64,000 nt of DNA, taken from contig CAKMJS010000007.1 in the NCBI GenBank assembly GCA_927405585.1, positions 1 through 64,000 of the forward strand, in the 5' to 3' direction. The translations under genes were made by a program, and so were the position numbers. Each line of letters opens with the position of its first letter. Position 1 is the stretch's first letter. Shown piece by piece: positions 25,367 through 34,678 of the stretch. Origin of the DNA: an uncultured Desulfosporosinus sp. Lineage in GTDB: Bacteria > Bacillota > Desulfitobacteriia > Desulfitobacteriales > Desulfitobacteriaceae. The notes under the pieces were generated by a model. It saw only the letters and a list, made by a program, of their open reading frames with translations. It was not told where the DNA came from and searched no databases.

Positions 25367-27037
25367 ATGCTAGCTGAGTTGAACGTTGAGAATTTCGGCC
25401 TGATGGAAGCAGTGCGTATGAAGTTCGGCCAAGGGTTAACGGTTTTCACGGGAGAGACTGGCGCAGGAAAGTCAATGCTAATTGATGCCCTCGGGGTGCT
25501 CTTAGGTGGACGAGCCAGTACAGATCACATCCGACATGGGGAAGCACAGGCACGGGTGGAGGGGGTCTTCGAAGAGCTGACTCCAGAATCTTCAGCGAAA
25601 CTTGAATTAGCAGGTTACCCTGTAGAAGAAGGGCAATTATTTCTTTATCGTGAAATGAACGTCTCAGGAAAAAACATCTGTCGACTTCAAGGTCGGACGA
25701 TCCCGCTGACTCTCTATCGTTCACTCTGTGAAGGGCTGGTGGATATTCACGGCCAAATTGACCATTTGTCACTCTTCCGCCCAGAAACCCATCGGGACTT
25801 ATTAGATGCTCTAGGAGGCCTTGATGACGAGGTTCTCTTAGTTCATGATGCCGCGAAAGCTTATCAGGCAATTATCCGCAAAGAACGAGAGTTATCTATT
25901 TCTGAAGAAGAGCGTCAAAAGAGAGAGGAAATTCTTCGTTATCAAATTGAGGAAATCGATCTTATTAACCCACTTCCGGGGGAAGAGGCAGAACTCACCC
26001 AAGAGAAGAAACGTTTAACTAATGCGGACCGTATCACGAATGTGGTCTCTGAAGCCTACGTTGCACTTTATGAGGGATCGTCCGGTAAGCTCGCTGCGTT
26101 TGACCAGTTAGGTCAAGCGCGTAAGGCCCTTCAAGAGCTGGCTCGTCTGGATGAGGAGTTTAATGTAATAGATCAAGTCGAATCCATCTATTATGCTGTC
26201 GAAGACTTGGCGGACCAAGTCAGGGTCTATAAGGACAACTTCGAGTCTGAGCCAGGCAGGCTCGATCAGATTGAAGAGAGGCTAATCCAGTTAAATAGAC
26301 TTCGCAAGTACGGCGCAAGCTTAACGGATATACTGGAAAAAAGGCTAAAAATGCTGGATGAGTTGGATCAAATCACAAATATTCAGGAACAATTTGAAAC
26401 TATCCATAAGGCAAAGCAAACAACCTTGCAGGCCTATAAAACTATCTCTGAGCAACTTAGCCAGAAACGCCTTAAAATAGCTGAACGCATCGAGAGTGGG
26501 TTAACTCTTGAACTCGCCGATCTAAGCTTAGAGAGAAGTCGATTTGAAGTTCGGTTTGTGCCGAACCTAGAGCCAACGAGCGGAGGAGCAGAGCTGGTGG
26601 AGTTTTATTTTTCAGCGAATCTCGGGGAGCCCCCTAAACCGTTAGCAAAAGTCGCTTCTGGAGGAGAGATGTCCCGCTTAATGCTGGCCTTGAAAAGTTT
26701 GTTATCGAAAGTGGAGTCGGTAGGGACCTTTATCTTCGATGAGGTTGACAGCGGGGTTGGCGGCAGGACAATCCATAAAGTGGGCGAAAAGTTAGCAAAA
26801 ATTGCCCATAATAAACAAGTTTTTTGTATTACTCATGCCGCCCAAGTGGCAGCCTTTGCCGATGTTCATTATGGCATTGAGAAAGAAGTCAAGGGTGAAA
26901 GAACACGGACATTGGTCAAACCATTAACAGAATTGGAACAGATTGAAGAGCTTGCTCGGATGCTAGGCGGCGGTGAGATAGAAATTACTCGTAAACATGC
27001 CCAGGAGTTATGGCTGCGATCTGGTGGACATAGTTAA
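25367..27037 (+). CDS. recN: DNA repair protein RecN
   Basis: 556 residues, an SMC-like ATPase acting at double-strand breaks. Walker A FTGETGAGKSMLID, long central coiled coil (about 150-400), ABC signature ASGGEMSRLMLALK and Walker B TFIFDEVDSGVGG. Start ATG 25367 behind GGAGGG; the frame continues back into argR but that is overlap. A terminator follows at 27149. Confidence 0.95.
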   Translation: MLAELNVENFGLMEAVRMKFGQGLTVFTGETGAGKSMLIDALGVLLGGRASTDHIRHGEAQARVEGVFEELTPESSAKLELAGYPVEEGQLFLYREMNVSGKNICRLQGRTIPLTLYRSLCEGLVDIHGQIDHLSLFRPETHRDLLDALGGLDDEVLLVHDAAKAYQAIIRKERELSISEEERQKREEILRYQIEEIDLINPLPGEEAELTQEKKRLTNADRITNVVSEAYVALYEGSSGKLAAFDQLGQARKALQELARLDEEFNVIDQVESIYYAVEDLADQVRVYKDNFESEPGRLDQIEERLIQLNRLRKYGASLTDILEKRLKMLDELDQITNIQEQFETIHKAKQTTLQAYKTISEQLSQKRLKIAERIESGLTLELADLSLERSRFEVRFVPNLEPTSGGAELVEFYFSANLGEPPKPLAKVASGGEMSRLMLALKSLLSKVESVGTFIFDEVDSGVGGRTIHKVGEKLAKIAHNKQVFCITHAAQVAAFADVHYGIEKEVKGERTRTLVKPLTELEQIEELARMLGGGEIEITRKHAQELWLRSGGHS

Positions 27038-27148
27038 GTGAACTTGTCAAACGATAAGCTAACCATCAAGGCTGGTTAGAAGTGAGAGTTTTAGATAGAT
27101 AAAAATGGTAATTATTAATAAATAAATTAATGTAATTTCCGAAGGCTG

Positions 27149-27184
27149 AAAGACTGCAAGATCGAATTATGCAGTCTTTTTTCT
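27149..27184 (+). terminator. Terminator after recN
   Basis: Arms AAAGACTGCA (27149-27158) and TGCAGTCTTT (27170-27179) followed by TTTTC. Separates recN from spoIVB. Confidence 0.85.
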
Positions 27185-27316
27185 GTCTAAATTGCCATTG
27201 TTTTAGATAATTTGGAACCTATTTTACAGGATGAAACGCAGTCAATTTGGATAATTTAACATAGAATTCACTTAAACTTATTTTCAACGCTCTGAAAGAG
27301 GAAAAGGGAAGAATTA

Positions 27317-28609
27317 ATGGGGAGAAATAGAGTGGAGGATGATAAGAGAGTGAAAAAAAGGAGCGTTTTATTACTTGTCAGTCTCTTGTTCTGTACCTTC
27401 CTGAGTTTCAATCCCAATGTTCGACAGTTAGTGAATTTTCCTGAGCATTATCTCATCAGTAAAGAAGGAATTCAATTAAATGGTGTTTGGTCCAAACTAA
27501 TTAAAGTAGAAAAAGTGTCTTTAAATCAAATTGTTACCGTATCATCTGGGATGTCAAATTCACTAGGGACGGAAAAGCTGGAAGTAGCTTATAAGCTATT
27601 TGGGATTATTCCCTTAAGATCTGGTGAAGTTGAAGTGATGAATCCTATGAAATTGATTCCGGGTGGACAATCCATTGGAGTGACTTTGCAGACTAAAGGA
27701 GTAATGGTGGTTGGGCAAGCGCCAGTAATCGATAAAACTGGAAAAAAGGTCTTTCCTGCTAAGGAAGCAGGCATTGAAGTAGGAGATATACTCTTAAAAA
27801 TTAATAATCAGGAGGTCCGTACAGATCAGGAGGTCTCAAATGCCGTTCATCAGGCTGGGGAACAAAAAGGAAACGCCAATGTACTTTATAAACATCAAGA
27901 CCAGATTTTAGAAAAAACAATAAAACCGATTTTTTGCGAGGAAACAGCCAGGTATCGGATGGGTTTATTTGTACGGGATGAAGCCGCAGGGGTTGGAACC
28001 CTTTCTTTTTTAGACCCTGTTTCTAAACAATATGGCGCACTAGGGCATGTAATCACGGATGCCGATACCAATCAGAGAATTGAAGTCTTTAATGGAAAAG
28101 TAATGGCGTCTACAATTTATGCCATTGAAAAAGGGAAACGCGGTCATCCTGGTGAAAAAATCGGTTCCTTTGTAGAAAATTCAGTCTTTCGGGGGACCAT
28201 TGAAAAGAATACAATAACCGGAATTTTTGGCACAATGAGCGGACAAGTAGTAAACCCCTATTTTCAAGAAGCAATCCCAGTGGGATGGGAATCCGAGGTT
28301 AAAGTTGGGCCAGCGAAGATATATACTGTCCTTAAAGGAGAAAAAATTGAGGAGTTTGAGGTGAATATTGATCGCGTCATGCATAATCGTACGGATAGTA
28401 AAAATATGATTGTGAGAGTGACCGATCCAAGGTTACTAGAAGTGACGGGTGGAATTATTCAGGGCATGAGTGGAAGTCCAATTGTGCAAGATGGTAAAAT
28501 CATCGGTGCTGTGACCCATGTTTTTGTTAATGATAGTCAACGTGGATACGGTGTGTTTATCCAAAACATGATCAATCAGAGTCAACTACTAGACAATAAA
28601 GCGGCTTAA
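27317..28609 (+). CDS. spoIVB: SpoIVB serine peptidase (S55)
   Basis: 430 residues. Forespore-secreted protease that triggers pro-sigma-K processing by cleaving SpoIVFA. An N-terminal membrane/signal segment (about 14-30), a PDZ domain around residues 110-200 (AGIEVGDILLKINNQEV), and the S55 domain with GALGHVITDADT (catalytic His region) and GMSGSPI (catalytic Ser). The gene stands just before spo0A, a pairing conserved in spore formers. Start ATG 27317; GTG 27350 is a shorter alternative. Confidence 0.94.
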   Translation: MGRNRVEDDKRVKKRSVLLLVSLLFCTFLSFNPNVRQLVNFPEHYLISKEGIQLNGVWSKLIKVEKVSLNQIVTVSSGMSNSLGTEKLEVAYKLFGIIPLRSGEVEVMNPMKLIPGGQSIGVTLQTKGVMVVGQAPVIDKTGKKVFPAKEAGIEVGDILLKINNQEVRTDQEVSNAVHQAGEQKGNANVLYKHQDQILEKTIKPIFCEETARYRMGLFVRDEAAGVGTLSFLDPVSKQYGALGHVITDADTNQRIEVFNGKVMASTIYAIEKGKRGHPGEKIGSFVENSVFRGTIEKNTITGIFGTMSGQVVNPYFQEAIPVGWESEVKVGPAKIYTVLKGEKIEEFEVNIDRVMHNRTDSKNMIVRVTDPRLLEVTGGIIQGMSGSPIVQDGKIIGAVTHVFVNDSQRGYGVFIQNMINQSQLLDNKAA

Positions 28610-28626
28610 AGTAGAGAACTAATTCG

Positions 28627-28664
28627 AAGAAAGAGCAGTCTTTTAAAAAAAGCTGCTTTTTCTT
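28627..28664 (+). terminator. Terminator after spoIVB
   Basis: Arms AAGAAAGAGCAG (28627-28638) and CTGCTTTTTCTT (28653-28664), one G-T pair. Separates spoIVB from spo0A. Confidence 0.75.
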
Positions 28665-28697
28665 CAATAAAACTTGAATTTTTAAACCTATAAAAGA

Positions 28698-28722
28698 AGG
28701 AGTATAAGGAACAATTGTCGAA
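28698..28722 (+). promoter_or_regulatory. 0A box and possible sigma-H promoter of spo0A
   Basis: TGTCGAA at 28716-28722 is a full-consensus core of a Spo0A-binding box, about 43 bases before the start codon. AGGAGTA at 28698 could be a sigma-H -35, with GAAAT as a poor -10. Autoregulation of spo0A is established in Bacillus and is the natural reading here. Confidence 0.5.
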
Positions 28723-28764
28723 ATAATAAAACTAACATGTCATAAATGAGGAGGAACCGGGGAA

Positions 28765-29589
28765 ATGCAAAGACCTATTCGAGTCTTATTGGCAGATGAC
28801 AACCGGGAATTTGTCGAGATAGTAAAAGAATTTATTGAACGACAAGAAGATATGACCCTAGTTGGGGTTGCGTATCATGGGAATGAGGCACTAGATTTAA
28901 TTTCTCGGGAAGAACCTCATGTTGTGCTCTTAGACATAATTATGCCTCACCTTGACGGTTTAGGTGTTCTTGAAAAACTTCAAAATTCACCGTTAAGACC
29001 TAAGATTATCATTTTAACTGCATTTGGACAGGAATCAATGACCCAACGTGCCGTAAACCTTGGAGCGAATTACTACATATTAAAACCTTTTGATTTGGAC
29101 ACCTTAGGTAAAAGAATCCGCCAATTGCAAGATGATTATCCAGATTCGTATAATGGCGTTCAGCAAGGAACTGTAGCCAATAACGTGAAAAATTTATCAA
29201 ATTCACAATACTCTAATGGCGTTTTGCCACCGACTTCGAAGAATCTCGAAGTTGAAGTGACGCGCATGATCCATCAGATGGGGGTACCAGCGCATGTTAA
29301 AGGGTACCAGTATTTACGGGATGCTATCGTGAGTGTTGTTCTAGATGTTTCGCTCCTTGGAGCTGTAACCAAAGAGCTTTACCCGATGATTGCTGTGAAA
29401 TATCAAACCACCCCCAGTCGTGTCGAACGTGCCATTCGTCATGCTATTGAGTTAGCTTGGGATCGTGGAAACATTGACTTTATGAATCGTTTTTTTGGCT
29501 ACACCATTAATGTCGATCGTGGTAAACCGACCAATTCGGAGTTTGTGGCGATGGTCGCGGATAAATTGCGGATGTCGATGATGTACTAA
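28765..29589 (+). CDS. spo0A: Sporulation master regulator Spo0A
   Basis: 274 residues. Receiver domain (about 5-125) with the acidic pocket in LLADDN and phospho-acceptor Asp in VVLLDIIMP, the K switch in ILKPFD, a linker, and the Spo0A-specific DNA-binding domain with [21 protein letters not shown] as recognition helix. GAGGAGG precedes ATG 28765 at a long gap. Followed by a terminator at 29641. Confidence 0.97.
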   Translation: MQRPIRVLLADDNREFVEIVKEFIERQEDMTLVGVAYHGNEALDLISREEPHVVLLDIIMPHLDGLGVLEKLQNSPLRPKIIILTAFGQESMTQRAVNLGANYYILKPFDLDTLGKRIRQLQDDYPDSYNGVQQGTVANNVKNLSNSQYSNGVLPPTSKNLEVEVTRMIHQMGVPAHVKGYQYLRDAIVSVVLDVSLLGAVTKELYPMIAVKYQTTPSRVERAIRHAIELAWDRGNIDFMNRFFGYTINVDRGKPTNSEFVAMVADKLRMSMMY

Positions 29590-29640
29590 GGGTTGGCTTA
29601 TACCAATTGGTACAGGTCTATAGTTTGAATATACAGCGAT

Positions 29641-29679
29641 AAAAACATCTCTATGGTGAAAACTTGGAGGTGTTTTTTA
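29641..29679 (+). terminator. Terminator after spo0A
   Basis: Arms AAAACATCTC (29641-29650) and GGAGGTGTTTT, then T-rich. The remaining stretch to 29900 is AT-rich and holds no gene; a second small hairpin ACGCT/AGCGT with TATTTTT is near 29776. Confidence 0.75.
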
Positions 29680-29896
29680 ATTCGTCATGAGTTTTCTAAG
29701 CATTTAAGAACAACGACTGCCTGGATATGGGAGAGGACAAATAATAGATGATAAATAATAAACGATAAATTTGACCGATCGACGCTTAATGAGCGTTATT
29801 TTTGTTTACAGAAATCTTACTTACCAAGTTGGAGAAATTTTAAAATTTATTAAGTAATGGCACCCTAAACTTTAAGTCAAGTGAGAGAAGATAGAA

Positions 29897-29943
29897 AAAA
29901 ACAGGACCAATTCAGTTTCAACACAGAAAGGACCTGTTTTCCG
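29897..29943 (-). terminator. Terminator closing the accessory cassette (minus strand)
   Basis: Arms AAACAGGACC and GGACCTGTTT with one mismatch, bordered by A runs on the left and T on the right, so it could work in either direction. It lies just beyond the last small frame of the second cassette. Confidence 0.65.
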
Positions 29944-29970
29944 CATCAATTCAATGTAATAAATCTAGAA

Positions 29971-30042
29971 TCATCTACCAGCAATTGTACCAATTGTAAA
30001 TAATACTCCTGCAATTATTGTAGCTTTTCTAATTGAATTCAT
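29971..30042 (-). pseudogene. 23-residue DUF4386-like stub
   Basis: A minus-strand frame of 23 codons starting at 30042 behind a GAGGAG site (just upstream of the start) and ending at TGA 29971. Its sequence MNSIRKATIIAGVLFTIGTI resembles the conserved N-terminus and first membrane helix of DUF4386 membrane proteins, and then stops. It follows the small protein of the same cassette by four bases. Two readings: a truncated relic of a DUF4386 gene, or a genuine single-helix membrane peptide. The intact ribosome-binding site leaves the second reading open. Confidence 0.5.
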
Positions 30043-30046
30043 AATT

Positions 30047-30244
30047 TTACTCCTCATCATCTATGCGATTGACTGAAATCAGCTCAACTCCCAAATCATT
30101 AATTGTTCGAAGCACTCCATATAAAGCCGATTGATCAATGAGATGCCCACGTAACTTCGTGGCGAAATCAGGTTGTTTTATAATTGTAAGTCCTTCAAAC
30201 CAAGCCCCATGAATATACCCACCAATGATAATCTCATATACCAT
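30047..30244 (-). CDS. Small cassette protein, WFEGLT/DQ-AL family (copy 2)
   Basis: 65 residues, start 30244 behind AGGGGG. Paralogue of the 81-residue protein at 34352: both share a strand-rich opening, WFEGLT, then DQSALYGVL (DQAALHGLF in the other), a DLG and LISVNR near the end. Function unknown; such tiny proteins are known to me only as hypothetical neighbours of LuxR-type regulators and small membrane proteins. No signal peptide or membrane helix. Lies ten bases after the DUF6326 gene, in one transcript with it. An in-frame extension to 30283 overlaps that gene and has no site. Confidence 0.75.
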   Translation of the reverse strand: MVYEIIIGGYIHGAWFEGLTIIKQPDFATKLRGHLIDQSALYGVLRTINDLGVELISVNRIDDEE

Positions 30245-30254
30245 GCTACACCCC

Positions 30255-30680
30255 CTAAATCGACTGCTTCCAACGAAGTGCAAGCACTAAAATTACCACA
30301 TTTCCGAGAATCTCCACCCCAGAGAAAAACATATAGTGAAGCGTTATTTCCGATCCAACCATGAATGACCCAAGTTGGTACACGATCATTAGAATCGAAG
30401 CTACGATATTGGTTATTCTATTGGCCTTATATGGCAAAACAGTGGATAACAGTACCATTAAAAATGGTATTTCAAGAGAAATTCCTGCAATGAGCAAAAA
30501 CCCTTGAGTCATCTCAATTCCTGCTATATTGCCCTCGAACAATCCCTTTAAAACCGCCATCTCCATATTGCTTAAGACATCGCACAAAATGTAGTTGAGC
30601 CCGAGAAACACCCAAAGTTTTGACAATAGCCCAGGTATTGGATTATTAAGATTGGTTTGTAGTGTATTTTGTGATTTCAT
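30255..30680 (-). CDS. DUF6326-like four-helix membrane protein
   Basis: 141 residues with four membrane helices; the features LWVFLGLNYILCDVLS, LEIPFLMVLLSTVLPYKANR and a final LALRWK fit the DUF6326 family, recalled from its pattern. No known function. AGGAGGG precedes ATG 30680. It is the first gene after the operator-like palindromes at 30747-30795 and likely the direct target of the neighbouring regulator. Confidence 0.75.
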   Translation of the reverse strand: MKSQNTLQTNLNNPIPGLLSKLWVFLGLNYILCDVLSNMEMAVLKGLFEGNIAGIEMTQGFLLIAGISLEIPFLMVLLSTVLPYKANRITNIVASILMIVYQLGSFMVGSEITLHYMFFSGVEILGNVVILVLALRWKQSI

Positions 30681-30746
30681 AAAAAACCCTCCTCGTTATA
30701 GTTACTTATTTGCTATAAGAATACTAAAATCGAAGAGGTTCTAAAA

Positions 30747-30795
30747 CCTACTAAAGTAGGTACGTATATTGAAAATCCACACCTACTTTAGTAGA
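30747..30795 (-). promoter_or_regulatory. Two operator-like palindromes, cassette 2
   Basis: CCTACTAAAGTAGG at 30747-30760 and CCTACTTTAGTAGA at 30782-30795, 35 bases apart, in the gap between the LuxR-type gene and the DUF6326 gene. The same palindrome is found in the matching gap of cassette 1 (34742-34755). Probable binding site of the cassette regulator; inference from position and symmetry. Confidence 0.6.
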
Positions 30796-30823
30796 TGGAG
30801 GTTAAGATATTAGAGAATCAAAG

Positions 30824-33124
30824 CTATACCAAGCCCAGTTCTTTAGCTTTGACTACAGCCTCTGTGCGCCGTTTTACTTGTAGCTTTCCGTATATTGTTT
30901 GATTATAGCTCTTGACTGTACTCAGTGCTAAAAAAAGCGTGTCACATATTTCTTGGTTGGATAGTCCTGACGCGATTAAAGCCAGTACCTCTAACTCTCT
31001 AACCGTTAAGGACTCTACGAGGGATTGATTGGCATGCTCCTTTTTCAACAGCAGTGGTCTATTAATAAGATTACTTTTGCAGTCGGCATAAGGTGCCTTT
31101 GCCATATCAATCATGATTTCCATGTCTTTGATGGAAATGTCATCCGGAATTGGATTCATAAAGTAATGCTCTTTGCTCTCTCGGAGGCAATCCCGCGCTA
31201 AATCAAAGAAACCTTCACTGCAATAAACCCTCGCAAGCATGAGATAATACTTGTATTTCCAGTCCATTAAGGAATATTTCTGGCCGTAGGCCTTACTGTC
31301 TTCAAGCAGTGCGTATGCTTGTTTATTTTCACCGCGCAAGAAAGCAGTTTTGGCCAAACCTAAATATAGACTTGCAAGCAAAATTGGGTGATTCTCCTGA
31401 ACTACCCTTGAAATCGTCTGATCAAACAGAACCCTTGCTTTGTTCAGGCACCCTTGCTGAAGATAAAGCTCTCCAAGCACCATGTAAATGGAATTGTAGG
31501 CTAGTGGATTCCCCGCCCTGCTTATGTCCTCTAATGACAGCGCAATGACTGCTTCAGCCTCATTTAATTCACTCATGCCCCAATGTGCGACTGCAAGCAA
31601 CATAGCCACAAGGCCTCGTTTTTGGTACTGATCACTGGGAATCCGCGCGAGTGCGTCTCGAGTATACTTGAAAACGCCTTCAATATCATCTGTAGCCGCG
31701 GCAATATATCCACGCGCCGATGCGATAGTCGCTGGCAGTAGTTCAAACTGAAGCGTATCATTTATAAGAATGCCTTTTGGGTATACCTCTGATTGACACA
31801 TATCATACAAGGCCTGCGCTTTGTCGAACCACTCGCTGCAACCTACCACATTCCCCATATCGAGAAGTGCCCATCCATACCCCATGGCAAGTACTGGACT
31901 TTTCTCAAGAACAGACATAGGCAACCGCTTTGCCATATCGAGCCAAGAAGCAGCCTGGAGCTGAATGTCCATTTCAGCCCATTTACACTCAATCAGTGCC
32001 GCCGCTTCCTCAAAGGCATTCGCTTTTAGAAAGTGGTGAATAGCCTCTTGCTCATGTCCCACCATTTTAAACCAACACCCTGCACGATGATGCAGCTTTT
32101 CGACATCTATCTCGGACTGTTGCTCAAGTCGTTGTCTGAGAAGGTCTCTAAAGAGATGATGATACCGATACCATTTGTGGGACGACTCCATCGGGATGAT
32201 GAAGCTATTGGTCTTCACAAGTCTTTCAATGATTGTCCTGCCATTACCGGATTCAAGCTGTACAACCGCTTCACAAAGCTCACCTGAAAAAAACTCCAGC
32301 AAGGCAGTTTTAAGGAGGAAATCTTTGACTTCAGGGGCTTGATGCTCCAGCACTTCCTCCATCAAATAGTCCATAATATAGTAATGACTACCTGTAAATG
32401 CATCGATAAATCCACTTACGTCTTCAAGGCCTTGCATCGAGAGAGCGGTCAGCTGTAAGCCCGCAATCCAACCCTCTGTACGCTTGAAAAGGTGTTGTAG
32501 CTGTTCTTCCTCTAGGTTTAGATTGAGTTGCTGTGAAAAAAAAGTTTTTACCTCTTCCTCTGTGAATCTGAGCTGCGAAATTCTGAGCTCCAAAAGCCTC
32601 TTGCCTGCTCTGAGCTTTGCCAGTGGAAGCGAAGGATCTTCTCTGGTAATCAAGACTAACTGCATCAATCTCGGCATATGTTCAAGTATCGTCCTAAGCA
32701 CATGATGAATTTGATTGTTACGGATGACATGATAATCATCGAACACCAAGATGAAGGGATGACCGATGGCGTGCAACTGATGGATGAGCGCTTTCAAAAA
32801 CGCTTCAAAGCCAATGGATTGATAGGTATCTAGTAACTGCTCCAACCGCTCAGACGCTTGCTCATCAATCGACTTAATTCCAGCAATCAGAACTGCAAAA
32901 AACTGTGTCAAATCATTGTCCCATTCATCTAGGGCGTACCAGCTGTAAGACTTGTTCTGTTCCGATAGCCAAGAACTAATAATCGTCGATTTACCTGAAC
33001 CCGCCTGCGCAGACACGAGAATGACACTTGCCCTGTAGCTGTCCTTTAGCAGTTCCACTCTTGAAATCACGCTGTCAGGTAGCTGAGGCTTATGCAGTTT
33101 TGTGGACAATACAGAAAATGCCAT
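30824..33124 (-). CDS. MalT/LuxR-type STAND regulator (cassette 2)
   Basis: 766 residues. N-terminal STAND ATPase with P-loop SAQAGSGKSTIISSWL, Walker B ILVFDDYHVI and LVLITREDPSLPLAKLRAG, a winged-helix segment, a long tetratricopeptide-like middle (about 340-680), and a C-terminal LuxR helix-turn-helix (LTVRELEVLALIASGLSNQE). This is the MalT architecture: an inducer-activated, ATP-dependent transcription activator. Close paralogue of the protein at 34778. The inducer is unknown. Followed by two palindromes and small genes it probably controls. Confidence 0.9.
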   Translation of the reverse strand: MAFSVLSTKLHKPQLPDSVISRVELLKDSYRASVILVSAQAGSGKSTIISSWLSEQNKSYSWYALDEWDNDLTQFFAVLIAGIKSIDEQASERLEQLLDTYQSIGFEAFLKALIHQLHAIGHPFILVFDDYHVIRNNQIHHVLRTILEHMPRLMQLVLITREDPSLPLAKLRAGKRLLELRISQLRFTEEEVKTFFSQQLNLNLEEEQLQHLFKRTEGWIAGLQLTALSMQGLEDVSGFIDAFTGSHYYIMDYLMEEVLEHQAPEVKDFLLKTALLEFFSGELCEAVVQLESGNGRTIIERLVKTNSFIIPMESSHKWYRYHHLFRDLLRQRLEQQSEIDVEKLHHRAGCWFKMVGHEQEAIHHFLKANAFEEAAALIECKWAEMDIQLQAASWLDMAKRLPMSVLEKSPVLAMGYGWALLDMGNVVGCSEWFDKAQALYDMCQSEVYPKGILINDTLQFELLPATIASARGYIAAATDDIEGVFKYTRDALARIPSDQYQKRGLVAMLLAVAHWGMSELNEAEAVIALSLEDISRAGNPLAYNSIYMVLGELYLQQGCLNKARVLFDQTISRVVQENHPILLASLYLGLAKTAFLRGENKQAYALLEDSKAYGQKYSLMDWKYKYYLMLARVYCSEGFFDLARDCLRESKEHYFMNPIPDDISIKDMEIMIDMAKAPYADCKSNLINRPLLLKKEHANQSLVESLTVRELEVLALIASGLSNQEICDTLFLALSTVKSYNQTIYGKLQVKRRTEAVVKAKELGLV

Positions 33125-33217
33125 AGGTTTTCTCCATTCATAAATTCATAACTCGCTGCATAATCGCATAATACTTCCAAAATATTAAGCCCAAGCACTC
33201 AAATGCACCAATCGGCA

Positions 33218-33355
33218 TCAATTTGTTAAAGTGATAGAATGGTTAAAAACCTTTCTATAAGCCTCTCCTTTATGAAAATGTTCAATGATTTCATGCAAAA
33301 CTTGGGGTGGAAAAAGCTTCTGTTGTAAACTCTTTCTATAGCCTAAATTCTTCAT
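33218..33355 (-). pseudogene. 45-codon frame, probable gene remnant
   Basis: Minus-strand frame from ATG 33355 to TGA 33218, with no good ribosome-binding site. The peptide has an amphipathic stretch LHEIIEHFHKGEAY but matches no family I recognise. It lies in the gap upstream of the cassette 2 regulator. The wider stretch 33125-33658 otherwise holds only the REP palindrome. Confidence 0.2.
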
Positions 33356-33522
33356 TATTCTGTAAAACCCTGCCAGCAACGGTTCCTTTTACAATATTCT
33401 TGAAATTTAACAAGGGTCTCCACGAAGTCTCCTTTGCGTCCCAGAGTCTACGCAAATCATAACACGCAGCCCAGACATTTCTGTATCCTGCCTCCGTTAT
33501 TGCCTCGTTGACAACACCCGCA

Positions 33523-33600
33523 TGTAATGGGGACGGTCCTTTTAACACACTATGTGTTAAAAGGACCGTCCCCATTACACGCATTACACGCATTACACGC
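33523..33600. repeat. REP-like 27-base-arm palindrome plus ATTACACGC tandem
   Basis: Perfect 27-base arms at 33523-33549 and 33553-33579 with a 3-base loop; the core is GTAATGGGGACGGTCC. It is followed by three tandem copies of the nonamer ATTACACGC (33574-33600). Lies between the two cassettes, after the DUF4386 gene of cassette 1 on the minus strand, where it can act as terminator. The GGGGACGG core is typical of REP elements mobilised by RAYT transposases in clostridia (inference). A frame running through it (33336-33602) is not credible. Confidence 0.7.
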
Positions 33601-33658
33601 ACACCGCATTTTGTATCTAAAATCTATTTTTGGCATTAATTAATATATTCAGCTATAA

Positions 33659-34315
33659 TCATTCTTTATTTTGGGTTGTTTTTAATAGGATAATTCCTAA
33701 CCAGATAAACCATATAATTTGGCTCATTCCAAATATACCTATAAGATCTATTAATCCAGGAACAGTTGAAATTATGCCAACAGCACCAATAAATATTCCT
33801 AAATAATTCAAACCCTTGGGAAGCAAGCCTCCTCGAATTCCAGCAATGCTGATTAAAAATGTCATTAAACCGCCTAAAATTTCTCCATTGGCACCACCTA
33901 ATCCATTTGCTACAGATTCAATTCCCAACCAAAATGTTGTGCCTTGAACGGGATTGTCTTGAAATAATGCAACAGCAGGGGTAATTCCTGAATTTGAGAC
34001 CATTCCACTTCCTATAAGCAAGCCAGCCCATATAATACCTATAATAGAAGCTATTTGCATTATAATTGGTGTTCTATCTTTAAGCCTTGCGTAAAGTGAC
34101 AAATTTAAGATAATAAGAAAAAAGCCAAAGAGCACATACATCAAAATATTTGTTATGCATATTAGAGATTGGTGATTTACAAGCAAATTCATCTTTTGAG
34201 ATGGTTCTACAATATTTGGATAATCGAGTATAAAAAGAAATATTACAATCCCTACTAAATGTGAAATTGCTAAATAAAACGCAGAGATTCCACCGAGTTT
34301 TTGAAAGTTTTTCAT
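33659..34315 (-). CDS. DUF4386-like six-helix membrane protein (cassette 1)
   Basis: 218 residues, about six membrane helices, including LGGISAFYLAISHLVGIVIF at the start, the glycine-rich NGLGGANGEILGGLMTFLIS in the middle and WFIWLGIILLK at the end. This fits DUF4386-type membrane proteins, though I am sure only of the general family. AGGGAGG is 11 bases before ATG 34315. It follows the small cassette protein by 36 bases and is its probable partner. Confidence 0.75.
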   Translation of the reverse strand: MKNFQKLGGISAFYLAISHLVGIVIFLFILDYPNIVEPSQKMNLLVNHQSLICITNILMYVLFGFFLIILNLSLYARLKDRTPIIMQIASIIGIIWAGLLIGSGMVSNSGITPAVALFQDNPVQGTTFWLGIESVANGLGGANGEILGGLMTFLISIAGIRGGLLPKGLNYLGIFIGAVGIISTVPGLIDLIGIFGMSQIIWFIWLGIILLKTTQNKE

Positions 34316-34351
34316 TCTAAATAATACCTCCCTAATAATTTAAAGTTACAA

Positions 34352-34597
34352 TCATTTCGTGTAAACTCGATTTACCGAGATCAGCACCAGCCCTAAGTCT
34401 CGTATTTTTTTGAACAATCCATGCAATGCAGCCTGATCAACTACGGTACCTGTAATAACAGTATCCCCGTTATCTTCCAGTGTGACGGTCAAGCCCTCAA
34501 ACCAGTTTGTCCATTGAACGCCTAAGTGACCCTTAATTCTGATTTGGTAAATCAGTGTCTTACTTGAATCAAGTTTTTTGTGGTGTTTATTAGGCAT
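34352..34597 (-). CDS. Small cassette protein, WFEGLT/DQ-AL family (copy 1)
   Basis: 81 residues, start 34597 behind GGAGG. Paralogue of the 65-residue protein at 30047: shared YQIRIKGH-type strand, NWFEGLTV, VVDQAALHGLFKKIRDLG and LISVNR. Predicted as a small alpha/beta domain, no membrane helix or signal. Function unknown. Placed between a LuxR-type regulator with its operator and a DUF4386-type membrane protein, so it may be the effector or a link between regulator and membrane protein. Confidence 0.8.
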   Translation of the reverse strand: MPNKHHKKLDSSKTLIYQIRIKGHLGVQWTNWFEGLTVTLEDNGDTVITGTVVDQAALHGLFKKIRDLGLVLISVNRVYTK

Positions 34598-34678
34598 AAC
34601 TCACTACCTCCGGCTGCAATCTGTTGTAATAATCCATACCTCTTGTTTATAATTATGCTTTGTTTTTAATCATAAATA

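Noticed and set aside
33336-33602. 88-residue minus-strand frame
   Set aside because: It begins inside the tandem ATTACACGC repeat and reads through the REP palindrome, with no ribosome-binding site.
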